Source: Thermogutta sp039793925
Lineage (GTDB): Bacteria > Planctomycetota > Planctomycetia > Pirellulales > Thermoguttaceae
Direction: 5' to 3'
NCBI RefSeq assembly: GCF_039793925.1
Contig: NZ_JBAMME010000269.1
Coordinates: 36,300 to 100,299, forward strand
Length of the DNA: 64,000 nt
In this document: piece by piece, positions 36,059 to 45,161 of the stretch
How the letters are laid out: each line of letters begins with the position of its first letter
Numbering within the stretch: the stretch's first letter is position 1
Position numbers and translations under genes: made by a program
Notes under the pieces: generated by a model
Databases searched by the model: none
Told to the model about the DNA's origin: nothing
The model's input: only the letters and a program-made list of their open reading frames with translations

Positions 36059-37129
36059 TCACTCTTCTTCGTACCAGCCGTGAAGATCTCGCACTTGAAT
36101 CATCACCCGCAAAATATCGTTCCACGTTTGCGGATTCATCATGACGGCATTGGGAAACATGCAGCCATCCCAGCAAATATGCCGCATTCTCTTGGTGAGC
36201 TGTCCGTTTTCGTCGCGCAACCAATATCCGGCCGCTTTCGGGATATCCAGCTTTCCGTTGGGATCAGTCGCCAGACAGTGCCGCCCCGTTTTGTCGTGAG
36301 AGCCAGACCCATGAACGGTGGCATCATTCTGTGCAATATGGAGATCTATCGTCCATGGACGCAAAGCATCTGTAAGTTGTTTATAGGCGGCGTAAAACCG
36401 ATCCTTGTCCTTCCAGTCAAAGTCCTCGGGGAGCAACGCATCCTCCGGAGCGTTGTAGCCGAGAAGATACAGCAGCGTGTGCGCCATGTCAGCCTGGAAT
36501 CCCAGCACATCCGGGCGATCTACCATTTCCAGAAGCTGGATCATTCGCCGCCAACTGTGCATGCCGCCCCAACAGATTTCCCCTTCGGCCGCCAGCTTCT
36601 CCCCGTGATCCGCCGCAATGTCGCAGGCTTGGCGGAATGTCTCGGCTATCCGACGCTGATTCCCTTCCGGATCTCTCAGCCACTCGGTGACGCTGCATGC
36701 GGAATCAATGCGCACTACTCCATACGGGCGCACACCAATTTCCCGCAGCACCATCGCTACCCGACAGCCCTTGCGGACCTGCTCCAAAAACTTCTTCCGC
36801 TCGGTCTCGTCTCCCATCGCGGAACCGCCTCCCGTGGGAGGCCATATCGGGGCGACTACCGTCCCAATTTTCAAATTCCGTCGGGCAGCTTTCTCTGCAA
36901 GCTCCTTGATGGCGTCATCGCTCTTAACCGTGGAATCAATATCAATATGGGGGAGGTACAGGAAAAGATCGAAACCGTCAAATTTGATTCCGTCCACTTC
37001 AGCCGCCGCAGTCAAGTCGAGCATAGTATCAAGGTCGATCGGCGGCTCCCCACCATCGCCCTTTCCAACGACTCCCGGCCAGGCCGCATTGTGAAGCTTA
37101 GGAAAATTATGACGCTGTCCCGAAGCCAT
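36059..37129 (-). CDS. Xylose-isomerase-like TIM-barrel sugar isomerase/epimerase
   Basis: A 356-residue protein of the AP-endonuclease-2/xylose isomerase-like superfamily. Likely metal ligands are in EGEICWGG (Glu), GFQADMAHT (Asp/His), DLHIAQND (His) and HDKTGRHC. The sequence begins NFPKLHNAAWPGVVGKG and ends in a Trp-rich RDLHGWYEEE. Such proteins isomerise or epimerise keto sugars or sugar acids. The exact reaction cannot be read from sequence. AAAGGAGGGATC immediately before the ATG at 37129 decides the start against an in-frame ATG 16 codons upstream. It is the middle gene of the Gfo/Idh operon, and its position suggests it acts on the product of one of the dehydrogenases. Confidence 0.85.
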   Translation of the reverse strand: MASGQRHNFPKLHNAAWPGVVGKGDGGEPPIDLDTMLDLTAAAEVDGIKFDGFDLFLYLPHIDIDSTVKSDDAIKELAEKAARRNLKIGTVVAPIWPPTGGGSAMGDETERKKFLEQVRKGCRVAMVLREIGVRPYGVVRIDSACSVTEWLRDPEGNQRRIAETFRQACDIAADHGEKLAAEGEICWGGMHSWRRMIQLLEMVDRPDVLGFQADMAHTLLYLLGYNAPEDALLPEDFDWKDKDRFYAAYKQLTDALRPWTIDLHIAQNDATVHGSGSHDKTGRHCLATDPNGKLDIPKAAGYWLRDENGQLTKRMRHICWDGCMFPNAVMMNPQTWNDILRVMIQVRDLHGWYEEE

Positions 37130-37298
37130 GATCCCTCCTTTGTACAGGAAAAGTAACAACCGGACGCCATACAGCATGGCCAGTCACCGCACAAGATGAA
37201 CAGGCCACCAGCACGCCGCTAAACGGCGTGATTGATTCTAAAAATCCCCTGCCAAAACCGCAAGCCACCAGCACACGGATTTTCAGCGTTCCAGCTTA

Positions 37299-38654
37299 TC
37301 AGATCTCTTGGCTTGAGCCAGGCAAAGCTGGAGCATAGCGTCCTTCTTTGTCCGCCCGTATAGGCGGCTCGGATTCGAACGTCAACTTGTCGATATCCGA
37401 GACGTACTGGAAATTGGAGTTCCAGGCCTGCTCCCAGGTCACATACTGACCGGTATGCGCGGCCATGCGTCCCATGAGCGTCGCCAAATTGGCCTCGGCT
37501 GCCCGTCTCGCCTCGTTATGGGGTTGATCCTGCCTGATGGCATCGAGCAGCACCTGCCATTCGGCATGGTATGGGTTTATGTCAGGCTCAGGATACCGCC
37601 ATATCTCTTCGCTGGCCACCATTTTTTGGCTCTTATAAAGCTTGGGTTTAGGGTCTGATAAATCTGTCATAATCACTGCAGATCCCTTTGTGCCGTGCGC
37701 ATAGTCCGAGTAAGTGGACCAGCAATTCGGCATGTGACGAGAAAACGCAAAAAGTTTCGTGCCGTCGGCAAACGTGTACTCCACCGTGTAATGATCAAAA
37801 AGATTGCCAGCGTCTGGATAGCACCGCCCCCCCATGGCCTGCGCCTCTACAGGCCATGCTCCCTTGACCCAACACGCGACATCCACATTGTGGCAGTGCC
37901 AATCTACAAAGAATCCGCCACTAACCCAGTTGAAACACACTGCATGCCGAATTTGAAACTCGATCTCGTTGGCACCGGGCGGAAGTCGTGGCGTGAACAC
38001 CGGACCGTGCACACGATAAATCCGCAATGTGTGAATCTCCCCGATAACACCGTCGTGAATTCGCTTAATGACCTCCTGCCGGGCTTTGGAATGCCGCCAC
38101 ATAAAGCCAACGCCAACCTTGAGGTTTTTCTTCTCGGATTCTTCCGCAGCTTTCATAAGCCGGCGAGTGGCTGGAGCGTCCACGCCAAACGACTTTTCCA
38201 TGAAGACATTGACCCCTTTTTGCACCGCGTATTCAAAGTGAACCGGCCGAAAGGCCGCGTGTGTCGTGAGAATTACAACATCACCTGGCCCAAGGCAATC
38301 AATAGCATGCCGATACGCGTCGAATCCAAGAAACCGGCGCTCCGGAGGAACATCCACCTTATCCGGGAATTTACTTTGGAGGTTTTGGAGACTTCCTTCC
38401 AAACGATCTGCGAACAGATCCGCCATCGCCACCAGTTTTACCGGGCCTCCTGTCGTCGAGAAAGCATCGGCCACCGCTCCGGTCCCACGACCGCCGCAAC
38501 CTACCAGGGCCAGTTGAATCGTGTTGTCCTCACCCACATGGTGCCCATAGATAAGGCCCCCTTTTACCAGTGAAACTGCCGACAGCAGTGCGCCGGTTTG
38601 GGCGAGAAACTCTCGGCGAGACTTTGTCATCTTCCCATGGCGAGCAGCAGACAT
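37299..38654 (-). CDS. Tat-exported Gfo/Idh/MocA-family oxidoreductase
   Basis: A 451-residue protein, first gene of the operon. The N-terminus has a Tat signal (TKSRREFLAQTGALLSAVSLV). The Rossmann motif is LALVGCGGRGTGAV (48-61). The usual EKP reads MEKSFG (Glu153, Lys154, Ser155), keeping the lysine. Trp/His-rich segments such as FVDWHCHNVDVACWVKG mark the exported subfamily. A 3-keto-sugar or sugar-alcohol oxidation in the periplasm is plausible, with the substrate unknown. GGAAGGGAGGG precedes the ATG at 38654. A hairpin (CACGCCG/CGGCGTG, 37212-37230) sits in the gap to the next gene. Confidence 0.85.
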   Translation of the reverse strand: MSAARHGKMTKSRREFLAQTGALLSAVSLVKGGLIYGHHVGEDNTIQLALVGCGGRGTGAVADAFSTTGGPVKLVAMADLFADRLEGSLQNLQSKFPDKVDVPPERRFLGFDAYRHAIDCLGPGDVVILTTHAAFRPVHFEYAVQKGVNVFMEKSFGVDAPATRRLMKAAEESEKKNLKVGVGFMWRHSKARQEVIKRIHDGVIGEIHTLRIYRVHGPVFTPRLPPGANEIEFQIRHAVCFNWVSGGFFVDWHCHNVDVACWVKGAWPVEAQAMGGRCYPDAGNLFDHYTVEYTFADGTKLFAFSRHMPNCWSTYSDYAHGTKGSAVIMTDLSDPKPKLYKSQKMVASEEIWRYPEPDINPYHAEWQVLLDAIRQDQPHNEARRAAEANLATLMGRMAAHTGQYVTWEQAWNSNFQYVSDIDKLTFESEPPIRADKEGRYAPALPGSSQEI

Positions 38655-39074
38655 GATTCCCTCCCTTCCTGAAGGTGGACCAACCAGCTTTTCCAGCATC
38701 CCACACTTTAACGCCGCCGCCAATTTACCACGCATCCCTAGTACTCACAAGCGCCGGGGAAATAACCGGCGGCGCGCCGAAACAGGAGCGATACATCCGT
38801 TAAGCTCTATTCGTCAATCCCCTCCTACCTAACCCGCATCCCGCCCACTGCAACGTACCGGCCGTACTGCACCGGTTTCCTTTTTTCCGACGCTCAGATT
38901 GTCTGTGACGGCGGAGTCTATCAGAATGGACGAGATCAATCACAGCACTTCGGATTGAACTGCAAGTGCACCCTCGCGAAGAACCTCTGAATAACCCTCG
39001 GGCATCAGGGGCCCTGCGCGGTCAAACTTGATAGCAAAAGTTCACCCGGTTTCGTAAGGAGCCGCTTCGATCCC
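38655..39074. other. 420-bp intergenic region
   Basis: Between divergent genes, and expected to hold the promoters of the Gfo/Idh operon and of the 39075 gene. No element beyond the two ribosome binding sites was recognised. Confidence 0.5.
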
Positions 39075-39875
39075 ATGATGTACGGTGCACCTCTCCTTCT
39101 ACTACTCTGCTGCGGCGTGGACGTTGGGTGGCAACCCTCCGGGGACGGAGGCATCGAGTACATTATTCAAATATCACCCGAAGAACTGCAGAACCTTCGC
39201 CCCGGCGATATCCTTGCTGCCAGCGACGTGCCACCGAATTTGCCTCCCATTACGACCTACCGGGTCGTTGTAGGCAGCGGCCCTCTCCCCCGCAAACTTC
39301 CCGAAGCAGCATTTTCAAACTCCCAGGAACTACCCTCGGCGGCCCACGCGGGTCGGCCGCCAAGTGCAAGCCCTGGTCTGAGAGCCACCCCGCCGGGCTC
39401 ACCCCCAGGGCCGATTGCCACCGCACAATCTGCTGTGGCTCTCATCCCGACCGAGAATGAAAGTCCGAACAGCGGAAATAGACAAGTAGATGAGAGCTCT
39501 CATCCGAGTAGCGGGCCCGCTAAAAGCCAGGCGATAGATGGGTCTGGTCCCTCCCCGCCGGACGAACCCGGGGAACAGTCCACTCAATCCATCTCACCGC
39601 AAGAAAACGGGGCTGACACGGCGGCAAGTCAAAGGGCGAGGGCAACTTTTTCTGCCCCGATCGACGCCCGCTGGCCGTTTCTTCTCGTTGCCGCAACGGC
39701 AATAACGACTGCCGGAATGTGCTTCGCTTCCTGGATCGCCTGGGACTACCGGAAAAAATATCTTTCTTTACTCCAACAATGTCACCCCGAACAGGCAGAC
39801 GTCCCTGGCGAGTTGGCTTCAACCTCGAAGTTGCCTGAGAACCTGAAATCGCATCCCTCAGCCCAAACCGAGTAA
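39075..39875 (+). CDS. Exported proline-rich protein with C-terminal membrane helix
   Basis: A 266-residue protein. The N-terminus has a short signal-like hydrophobic stretch (APLLLLLCCGVDVG). A compact segment follows (IEYIIQISPEELQNLRPGDI, then PPITTYRVVVGSGPLPR) that resembles a motif I associate with planctomycete envelope proteins. Residues about 75-195 are a Ser/Pro/Gly-rich disordered spacer. A transmembrane helix (FLLVAATAITTAGMCFASWIAW, about 203-224) leads to a charged cytoplasmic tail. Function unknown. AAGGAG precedes two tandem ATGs (39075, 39078). It is convergent with dsbD, with only 16 bp between. Confidence 0.55.
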   Translation: MMYGAPLLLLLCCGVDVGWQPSGDGGIEYIIQISPEELQNLRPGDILAASDVPPNLPPITTYRVVVGSGPLPRKLPEAAFSNSQELPSAAHAGRPPSASPGLRATPPGSPPGPIATAQSAVALIPTENESPNSGNRQVDESSHPSSGPAKSQAIDGSGPSPPDEPGEQSTQSISPQENGADTAASQRARATFSAPIDARWPFLLVAATAITTAGMCFASWIAWDYRKKYLSLLQQCHPEQADVPGELASTSKLPENLKSHPSAQTE

Positions 39876-39891
39876 GACCCGCGGCCGACCA

Positions 39892-42036
39892 TCAACCGGC
39901 AAGTCCTCCACCAGGCAACAAAGTGTTGCGGGAGGGCCCGGCCTCCTGAAGCGCCCGGAGGATGTCTCCCTGCGTGTACCAGCCGGTGAAGATGATCGGT
40001 TCGTTCGGCCGATCAGCCGGAAAAATCGCGATTACTGGCACCTGCTGAAAGCCCAGCCACTTGAGGAACTGAGTCACCTCCGGAGCTTCGTGAGTCCAAT
40101 CCGCCTTGAGCAAGACCACCCGGTTCTCGCGGAGAGCCTCGCGGACCGGTCGGGAATTAAGGACCGTCGCTTCCAGCGTTTTACAGGTTAAACACCAGTC
40201 CGCGGTGCAATCAACGAGCACCGTGAATCCACCGCTTTTTCCCGGGCTGTTACCTTCCACTTGATTGGCCATTAACGAACTCTGCAATTGGGGCCCCGAT
40301 TCCCGCAGCGCAAGCTCTTGGACTCTCTCTCGAAAACGCTCCTCCATAACTCGGAGCAACCCACCAATTCTCTGCTCTTGGACCGGAATTCCAGGAAATA
40401 GCAGCAACCAAGCCAAAACAACAAACCCTACCGCGCCCACCCAGGCCCGGACTTTTCGCAGAGTGATACCCGTCATGGCTGCCCGTTCAACCCACCAACA
40501 CGCGGCCCAAATCGCAAACAGAAGGCCCACAGTGGGCACGATATAAGGCCAGTCCAAAAAGGTCAGGATGAACAAAACGGTTCCCAAGAGCACAAACCCC
40601 ATGACGCGCTCGAAGACTTCCATCCACGGACCGGGCTTCGGCAGAAAGCGGATGAGCTCTGGAAACAAGCCCACCACCAGATAGGGACTCGCCATGCCAA
40701 GGCCCACGCTCATGAAGACGAGAAAGACGGTCAGCGGTGGTTGGGTGAAGGCCCACGCCAGCGCCGACCCCATAAAGGGCCCCGTACATGGCGTTGCCAA
40801 AAAAGTCGTGAACACACCCTTGAAAAATGCCCCCAACACCCCCTCTTTTTCGGCAAGCTCCGCTGCTCGCCCCGAGCCAACGAAGCCAGGAATCGGAATC
40901 GTCCAAATCCCCAGAAAAGCGAGCGCCATGGCAAAGACCACTGCCGCCATGACGACGTTGAAGCCCGCCAACCGGAACAGATGGCCCCATCCAAACTGAA
41001 GAGTAATCGCCAGGGCTGCCAAGAGGGCGAACACGCTCAATAAACCGATGCTGTACCAAACATTGAGCCAAAATGCCTTCCAGCGACTTTCCCCGGCCTG
41101 CTGCATGAAGGCAAACAGCTTGAGGCCGATAACAGGCAGCACGCACGGCATGACGTTGAGCAAGATTCCCCCCACAAAACCGGCTGCCATCTGCAAAACC
41201 AGGTACCAGATGGAGGACGATTGGTTAAAAAGTGTGATCCTGAGCTGATCGGGATTGAACTCGGGCCCAACGAACTGCTTGAATCGCTCAAGAGAAAACG
41301 GCTGCCATGGCAACAATTGCTCTCCTCTCGGAGTTCCCATCTCCTTTTGGCCCTGCGACTCAGTCGCCTCTTTTGCCGGCCCACGACCGCCTGGCGTGCC
41401 TTTCTCTGTGCCGCCTAGGGTTGCCGCCTGAAGTCTTTTTGCCAGCTCTTTGAGAATACGTTCCTCGATCGGCGGACTCTCCGTGTACTTCGCCGAGAAT
41501 CGTTGGCTCCGCGGCGGCAGACACGAGTTGGCGTCGCACGGCTGTGCGAGAAAACTCCCTTCGACAACGAGATTTTTTAAATCTCCCGGCGCATGACTGA
41601 CCTCCAGCTCCCCGGCCCAATGAACAGATCCCTCGTGGCTTTCCACCAGGATATCGGGGAAAGCCGCTTCCCGATGAGTCTCGGGATCTGGAAACACCAC
41701 CATACGACCTGCCAGTTTTATCCCCTCTGGTCCCAACACCGAGATTTTTGTCGGAACTGGCCCCCCCGGACCCTGCGTCAGAGAGTAGATGTGCCATCCT
41801 GGCTCAACCGAAGCCTTGACCACAAGCACTGGCTTGTCCACTCCAGGCAGCCGGGTAACGTAAGCCTCCACTTTTACCTTTTGGCTAGCGCCACTCCCCG
41901 CGTAAAGACCGCCAGAGAATCCGTCTTCAGCACCTGCGGGCACGAATCCCGACCCCAGCATCATGGGGAGGACAACAAGAAGAACGCCCCAACCCCGCCA
42001 TTTCAACCGTTGCCATCGGTGGCCCACGTTAACCAT
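39892..42036 (-). CDS. dsbD: DsbD, thiol:disulfide interchange protein
   Basis: A 714-residue protein from the chosen ATG. A signal peptide (WGVLLVVLPMMLGSGFVPAGA) leads to a periplasmic alpha domain (VEAYVTRLPGVDKPVL, FLAQPCDANSCLPP). An eight-helix membrane domain follows with its two conserved cysteines in NVMPCVLPVIGLK and ATPCTGPFMGSA, and then a C-terminal thioredoxin-like gamma domain with TADWCLTCK. DsbD passes electrons from cytosolic thioredoxin to periplasmic disulfides, used in cytochrome c maturation and disulfide repair. The ATG at 42036 starts directly before the signal peptide. AAGGAGGGG is about 18 bp upstream, unusually far, and the start is the least sure part. Upstream in-frame codons reach 42327 but look non-coding. 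Confidence 0.9.
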   Translation of the reverse strand: MVNVGHRWQRLKWRGWGVLLVVLPMMLGSGFVPAGAEDGFSGGLYAGSGASQKVKVEAYVTRLPGVDKPVLVVKASVEPGWHIYSLTQGPGGPVPTKISVLGPEGIKLAGRMVVFPDPETHREAAFPDILVESHEGSVHWAGELEVSHAPGDLKNLVVEGSFLAQPCDANSCLPPRSQRFSAKYTESPPIEERILKELAKRLQAATLGGTEKGTPGGRGPAKEATESQGQKEMGTPRGEQLLPWQPFSLERFKQFVGPEFNPDQLRITLFNQSSSIWYLVLQMAAGFVGGILLNVMPCVLPVIGLKLFAFMQQAGESRWKAFWLNVWYSIGLLSVFALLAALAITLQFGWGHLFRLAGFNVVMAAVVFAMALAFLGIWTIPIPGFVGSGRAAELAEKEGVLGAFFKGVFTTFLATPCTGPFMGSALAWAFTQPPLTVFLVFMSVGLGMASPYLVVGLFPELIRFLPKPGPWMEVFERVMGFVLLGTVLFILTFLDWPYIVPTVGLLFAIWAACWWVERAAMTGITLRKVRAWVGAVGFVVLAWLLLFPGIPVQEQRIGGLLRVMEERFRERVQELALRESGPQLQSSLMANQVEGNSPGKSGGFTVLVDCTADWCLTCKTLEATVLNSRPVREALRENRVVLLKADWTHEAPEVTQFLKWLGFQQVPVIAIFPADRPNEPIIFTGWYTQGDILRALQEAGPSRNTLLPGGGLAG

Positions 42037-42541
42037 CTTTTTCCCATAAACACGCCCCTCCTTCTGCCGAAATAACCCGTTCCGTCGGATACTTTTCGAA
42101 TCATGAAATCCCGTTGAAAGGCTGTCGCGGCGCTGGAGGCTCATTTTCCCGTGTTCTAAATGCCTGATTTCGCAAAAAGCGCGGTCCGTGCACCAAATCA
42201 TTGAATTCCCTCGAACACAAATCATCCGAAGTGACTTTTCGGTCATCCGAGTACAGTGTATTTTACCGCTGTCACAGTTGTCACATAGCTCTCGTCGGTG
42301 ACCTGATAGCGTTAGACGCGCGAGCATCGGGCTTGGTTACCCTCGCTCTTTCTTCCCACATAACCCAACTTCGCCTGCTAATCCAGTTTTCCAACCGCTG
42401 CCTGATCCTACTCCCTCGGCCGATTTTCCCGCCCCGATAGTGTGCTTGATGGTTGACGCGTTCCACCCATGGCTCTAGGATACAGAAGCGACCTGAGAGT
42501 AGTGTGTCAGCGGGTCTGGTAACCGCGTAAGGAGAATTCAT
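42037..42541. other. 505-bp intergenic region between dsbD and glnB-type gene
   Basis: Divergent promoters are expected. A good plus-strand promoter candidate lies at 42453-42481. No RNA or repeat was recognised in the remainder. Confidence 0.5.
42453..42481 (+). promoter_or_regulatory. Sigma70-type promoter upstream of the PII gene
   Basis: TTGACG (42453-42458) and TAGGAT (42476-42481) are 17 bp apart, about 60 bp before the GTG start. The -35 box differs at one position from consensus and the -10 box at two. Confidence 0.5.
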
Positions 42542-42889
42542 GTGAAGCTCGTTTTAGCAGTTCTCCAGCCTCCGAAGCTCGAGTCGGTTCGGGGAGCACT
42601 CGAGAGAATCGAAGTGACGCGCCTGACCGTGTGTGATGCGCAGGGGTATGGTCGCCAGCGAGGACACACGGATACTTACCGGGGCCATGAATACAAAGCG
42701 AAACTGTTGCGAAAAATTGCCCTCGAGATAGTGGTGAATGACGATTTTCTCGAACGAACCGTCAATACAATTGCGCAGGTCGCGCGAACTGGCCAGGAAG
42801 GCGCTATCGGGGATGGAAAAATTTTTGTTCTGCCCGTAGAAGAGGCGATTCAAATTGAAGACGGACTCCGCGGGCCGGGTGCCGTGTGA
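42542..42889 (+). CDS. glnB: PII-family signal protein (GlnB/GlnK-like)
   Basis: A 115-residue protein covering the whole PII fold. It begins KLVLAVLQPPKLESVRGAL, has the T-loop region GYGRQRGHTDTYRGHEY with the Tyr used for uridylylation in proteobacteria, and ends in the family C-terminal segment GAIGDGKIFVLPVEEAIQI. PII proteins sense ATP/ADP and 2-oxoglutarate and regulate nitrogen metabolism and ammonium transport. The start is GTG: the overlapping ATG is followed at once by TGA, so only GTG works, with AAGGAG 7 bp upstream. No amtB or glutamine synthetase gene is next to it, so it is an orphan here. Confidence 0.93.
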   Translation: MKLVLAVLQPPKLESVRGALERIEVTRLTVCDAQGYGRQRGHTDTYRGHEYKAKLLRKIALEIVVNDDFLERTVNTIAQVARTGQEGAIGDGKIFVLPVEEAIQIEDGLRGPGAV

Positions 42890-42934
42890 CATCCTCCTGA
42901 CAGGGCAAACTCTTTGTTGCCAAACCCAACGTAA

Positions 42935-42954
42935 GACGGAAAATGCCAGGCTAG
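42935..42954. repeat. Copy 1 of a 20-bp direct repeat
   Basis: GACGGAAAATGCCAGGCTAG. It matches 43585-43604 except for one base. The two copies are 650 bp apart on either side of the small CxxC gene. Confidence 0.55.
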
Positions 42955-43056
42955 TGGGCAAGCGTCGACAATAGGCGGCGGTGCCGACTGTGGCTATTAT
43001 CCAATTCGGAGGCACTGTCTCTGGTAAGTTAGCGGACTTTTCGAACGGTCCGGCCT

Positions 43057-43311
43057 ATGGACGAACGGAACACCCCCGAGCCGGGAAAGCTACTTGATCT
43101 GTCCAGCGAGCCTAGCACTGGCCAGAGGATCAACCACTCTCCCGGTCGCTCTTTTCTCGGCATCCATTTTCGCTGCTGCGGGATTTACGCCCGTATTTAC
43201 CTCAACCGTCACGGCACCGCGTATGAAGGGCGGTGTCCCCGTTGTCTGCGTCCGGTTAGGATCGAAATCTCCCCAGACGGCGTAGATTCCCGATTTTTTA
43301 CGGCTTTTTGA
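43057..43311 (+). CDS. Small cysteine-pair protein of planctomycete type
   Basis: An 84-residue protein. The core is GIHFRCCGIYARIYLNR, then AYEGRCPRCLRPVRIEISPDG and a final SRFFTAF. The CC pair and the CPRC pair could bind one zinc. I recall similar short proteins in other planctomycetes, but the family has no function known to me. The first 35 residues are variable. No strong ribosome binding site is seen before the ATG, so the start is less sure. The gene is flanked by a 20-bp direct repeat. Confidence 0.65.
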   Translation: MDERNTPEPGKLLDLSSEPSTGQRINHSPGRSFLGIHFRCCGIYARIYLNRHGTAYEGRCPRCLRPVRIEISPDGVDSRFFTAF

Positions 43312-43800
43312 TCCGCGGGCGTCATTAAGTTGTAGCGGCCCCTGTTACTGGAGCTCGTCTGCCTGGTCAGGCCCCTCTCAACCTGCCGTACCCACGTGGA
43401 AGCGATTCCATGATCGGCAAGTACCCTTTGTCCCGTCGCGCCCAGTGGGGTGCTCTCAGACTGGACGGATGAATGGCGGTGATCCTCCTATGAGCGGGAA
43501 CCACATCGCGGTCGCGGATCCGCCCCAACCCCCTGTTGTGGGAGTCAAACGTGGCCAATAGAATTGGGAGTTTGCGGAGTGGGCGACGAAAAATGCCAGG
43601 CTAGCGTCAAAAGCGTATTGCCAGAGGACAGAGCCTCTTTAAAGTGGATCGCCCGCCGCAAAGGTTCGACGGAAGGGACGGGTCATATCCCATCTGCAGT
43701 GCGCGATCTCGAAGCTGCGTGTGTCTCTGGGAGCGGACAGCGTTTCCTATTTGAGCCATCAGTGATTCTGTTAGGCAACCACCAGTGAGGGACAGTCGGC
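43312..43800. other. 489-bp intergenic region before the PPi-PFK gene
   Basis: Contains copy 2 of the direct repeat and no supported gene. Several short open frames are present on both strands, none with a ribosome binding site and a recognisable product. AGTGAGGGACAG just before 43801 is the likely ribosome binding site. Confidence 0.5.
43585..43604. repeat. Copy 2 of a 20-bp direct repeat
   Basis: GACGAAAAATGCCAGGCTAG. It matches 42935-42954 at 19 of 20 positions. Confidence 0.55.
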
Positions 43801-45096
43801 ATGGCCAAAAAGAACCTCGTCGTGGCCCAAAGCGGCGGACCAACACCGGTCATCAATAACAGTCTGCGTGGAATCATCGAGGCCGCCCGCGATCTCGACG
43901 CTATCGGAACAGTTTACGGGGCGCGGCATGGTATTGAAGGCGTGCTCAAAGAAGAGCTCATCAATTTGTCCTCCCAACCTGCGGAAGAAATCGCTCTTCT
44001 ACGCTATACCCCCGTGGCCGGGTCGATCGGCACCTGCCGATACAAATTGAAACCCGAACAAACCGAAGATTTCCAACGGGTGATCGACGTTTTTCGAGCT
44101 CACAACGTTGGGTACTTTCTGTACATCGGCGGTAACGACTCGATGGATACCGCCCAGAAAATTGCCGATTTGGCTCAATCGAAAGGGCTGGATTTAGTCG
44201 CAGTGGGCGTTCCGAAAACCATCGACAATGACGTGGGCGACAGCGAGTTCCAACTTGTCGACCACACCCCAGGATACGGGTCCACAGCAAAGTATTGGAC
44301 CCACATGGTCCAGTATGCCAACGAAGAAAACGCAGGCTCTTGTCCAGCCGACCCGGTCCTCGTCATGCAGGCGATGGGGCGAAAAATTGGCTTCATCCCT
44401 GCAGCCGCGCGGTTGGCAGACCCTCACCGGGAAATGCCCCTTCTGATTTATCTCGCAGAATGTTCGTGCCCCCTCGAAAAAATCGCAGATGAAGTCAACG
44501 ATATGCTCAAAAAACGGGGCCGATGCATGATCGTTATTAGCGAGGGGTTCGAGGTGGGTAACCTCGGTGAGATAAAGGACGCCTTCGGCCACACCTCGTA
44601 CAGTTCCAGCAAGTTGACGGTCTGCCAAATCCTAGTCAACTATTTGAACGAAAAAGGTCTCCCCACCAAAGGGGCCGCCCGTGGCAACGTGCCGGGCACC
44701 GACCAGCGGCATTCGATGGCCTACGCTTCCACCGTGGACTTGGAAGAAGCGTACAAAGTCGGCCAACAAGCAGCACTCTTGGCAGCGCGGGGAGAATCCG
44801 GGTTCATGGCTACCATCCTTCGAAATCCAGGTCCCATTTACACAGTCCGCTACGACAAAGTTCCGCTGAAGGTGGTGGCCAACAGCGAGCGCAAATTCCC
44901 CAAACAATGGATCGCCCCCGGCGGAAATGATGTCACCGATGACTTTATTCGTTATGCCCGACCACTTATTGGCGACGATATGCTCACTCTCCCCATGATC
45001 GATGGCAGGCAGCGACTCACGCGTCTGCAACCTATTTTCGCTGAGAAGAAATTGCCGTCTTACATCCCTCAGGCCGACCGGACGCGAAAAAGTTGA
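43801..45096 (+). CDS. pfp: Pyrophosphate-dependent 6-phosphofructokinase
   Basis: A 431-residue PFK. The phosphoryl-donor motif reads GGNDSMDTA where ATP enzymes have GGDGS, and the catalytic segment reads PKTIDNDV where ATP enzymes have PGTIDND. The Lys in PKTIDND and the change at the GGDG site are markers of PPi dependence. Other parts are AQSGGPTPVINNSLRG at the start, DHTPGYGSTAKYWTHM, and VMQAMGRKIGFIPAAARLA. The enzyme phosphorylates fructose 6-phosphate reversibly with PPi, serving glycolysis and gluconeogenesis. It is followed by genes for a HAD phosphatase, 6-phosphogluconate dehydrogenase and an SDR on the same strand, a carbon-metabolism group, though gaps of 65-146 bp leave operon structure unproved. 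Confidence 0.9.
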   Translation: MAKKNLVVAQSGGPTPVINNSLRGIIEAARDLDAIGTVYGARHGIEGVLKEELINLSSQPAEEIALLRYTPVAGSIGTCRYKLKPEQTEDFQRVIDVFRAHNVGYFLYIGGNDSMDTAQKIADLAQSKGLDLVAVGVPKTIDNDVGDSEFQLVDHTPGYGSTAKYWTHMVQYANEENAGSCPADPVLVMQAMGRKIGFIPAAARLADPHREMPLLIYLAECSCPLEKIADEVNDMLKKRGRCMIVISEGFEVGNLGEIKDAFGHTSYSSSKLTVCQILVNYLNEKGLPTKGAARGNVPGTDQRHSMAYASTVDLEEAYKVGQQAALLAARGESGFMATILRNPGPIYTVRYDKVPLKVVANSERKFPKQWIAPGGNDVTDDFIRYARPLIGDDMLTLPMIDGRQRLTRLQPIFAEKKLPSYIPQADRTRKS

Positions 45097-45161
45097 GGCT
45101 CTTGCAGAGTAAAGGACAAAGTCAGACCAAGGGTCATCATCTTTGAGCAGCAGGGAGTGAC

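Noticed and set aside
36080..37156. 358-codon plus-strand open frame opposite the TIM-barrel gene
   Set aside because: The minus-strand gene is supported by family motifs and a strong ribosome binding site; the opposite frame has neither.
37212..37230. Hairpin CACGCCG/CGGCGTG as a terminator inside the Gfo/Idh operon
   Set aside because: Short stem without a T-run; it probably does not end transcription, as the operon continues.
37695..38573. 292-codon plus-strand open frame opposite a Gfo/Idh gene
   Set aside because: A shadow of a gene with Tat and Rossmann motifs on the other strand.
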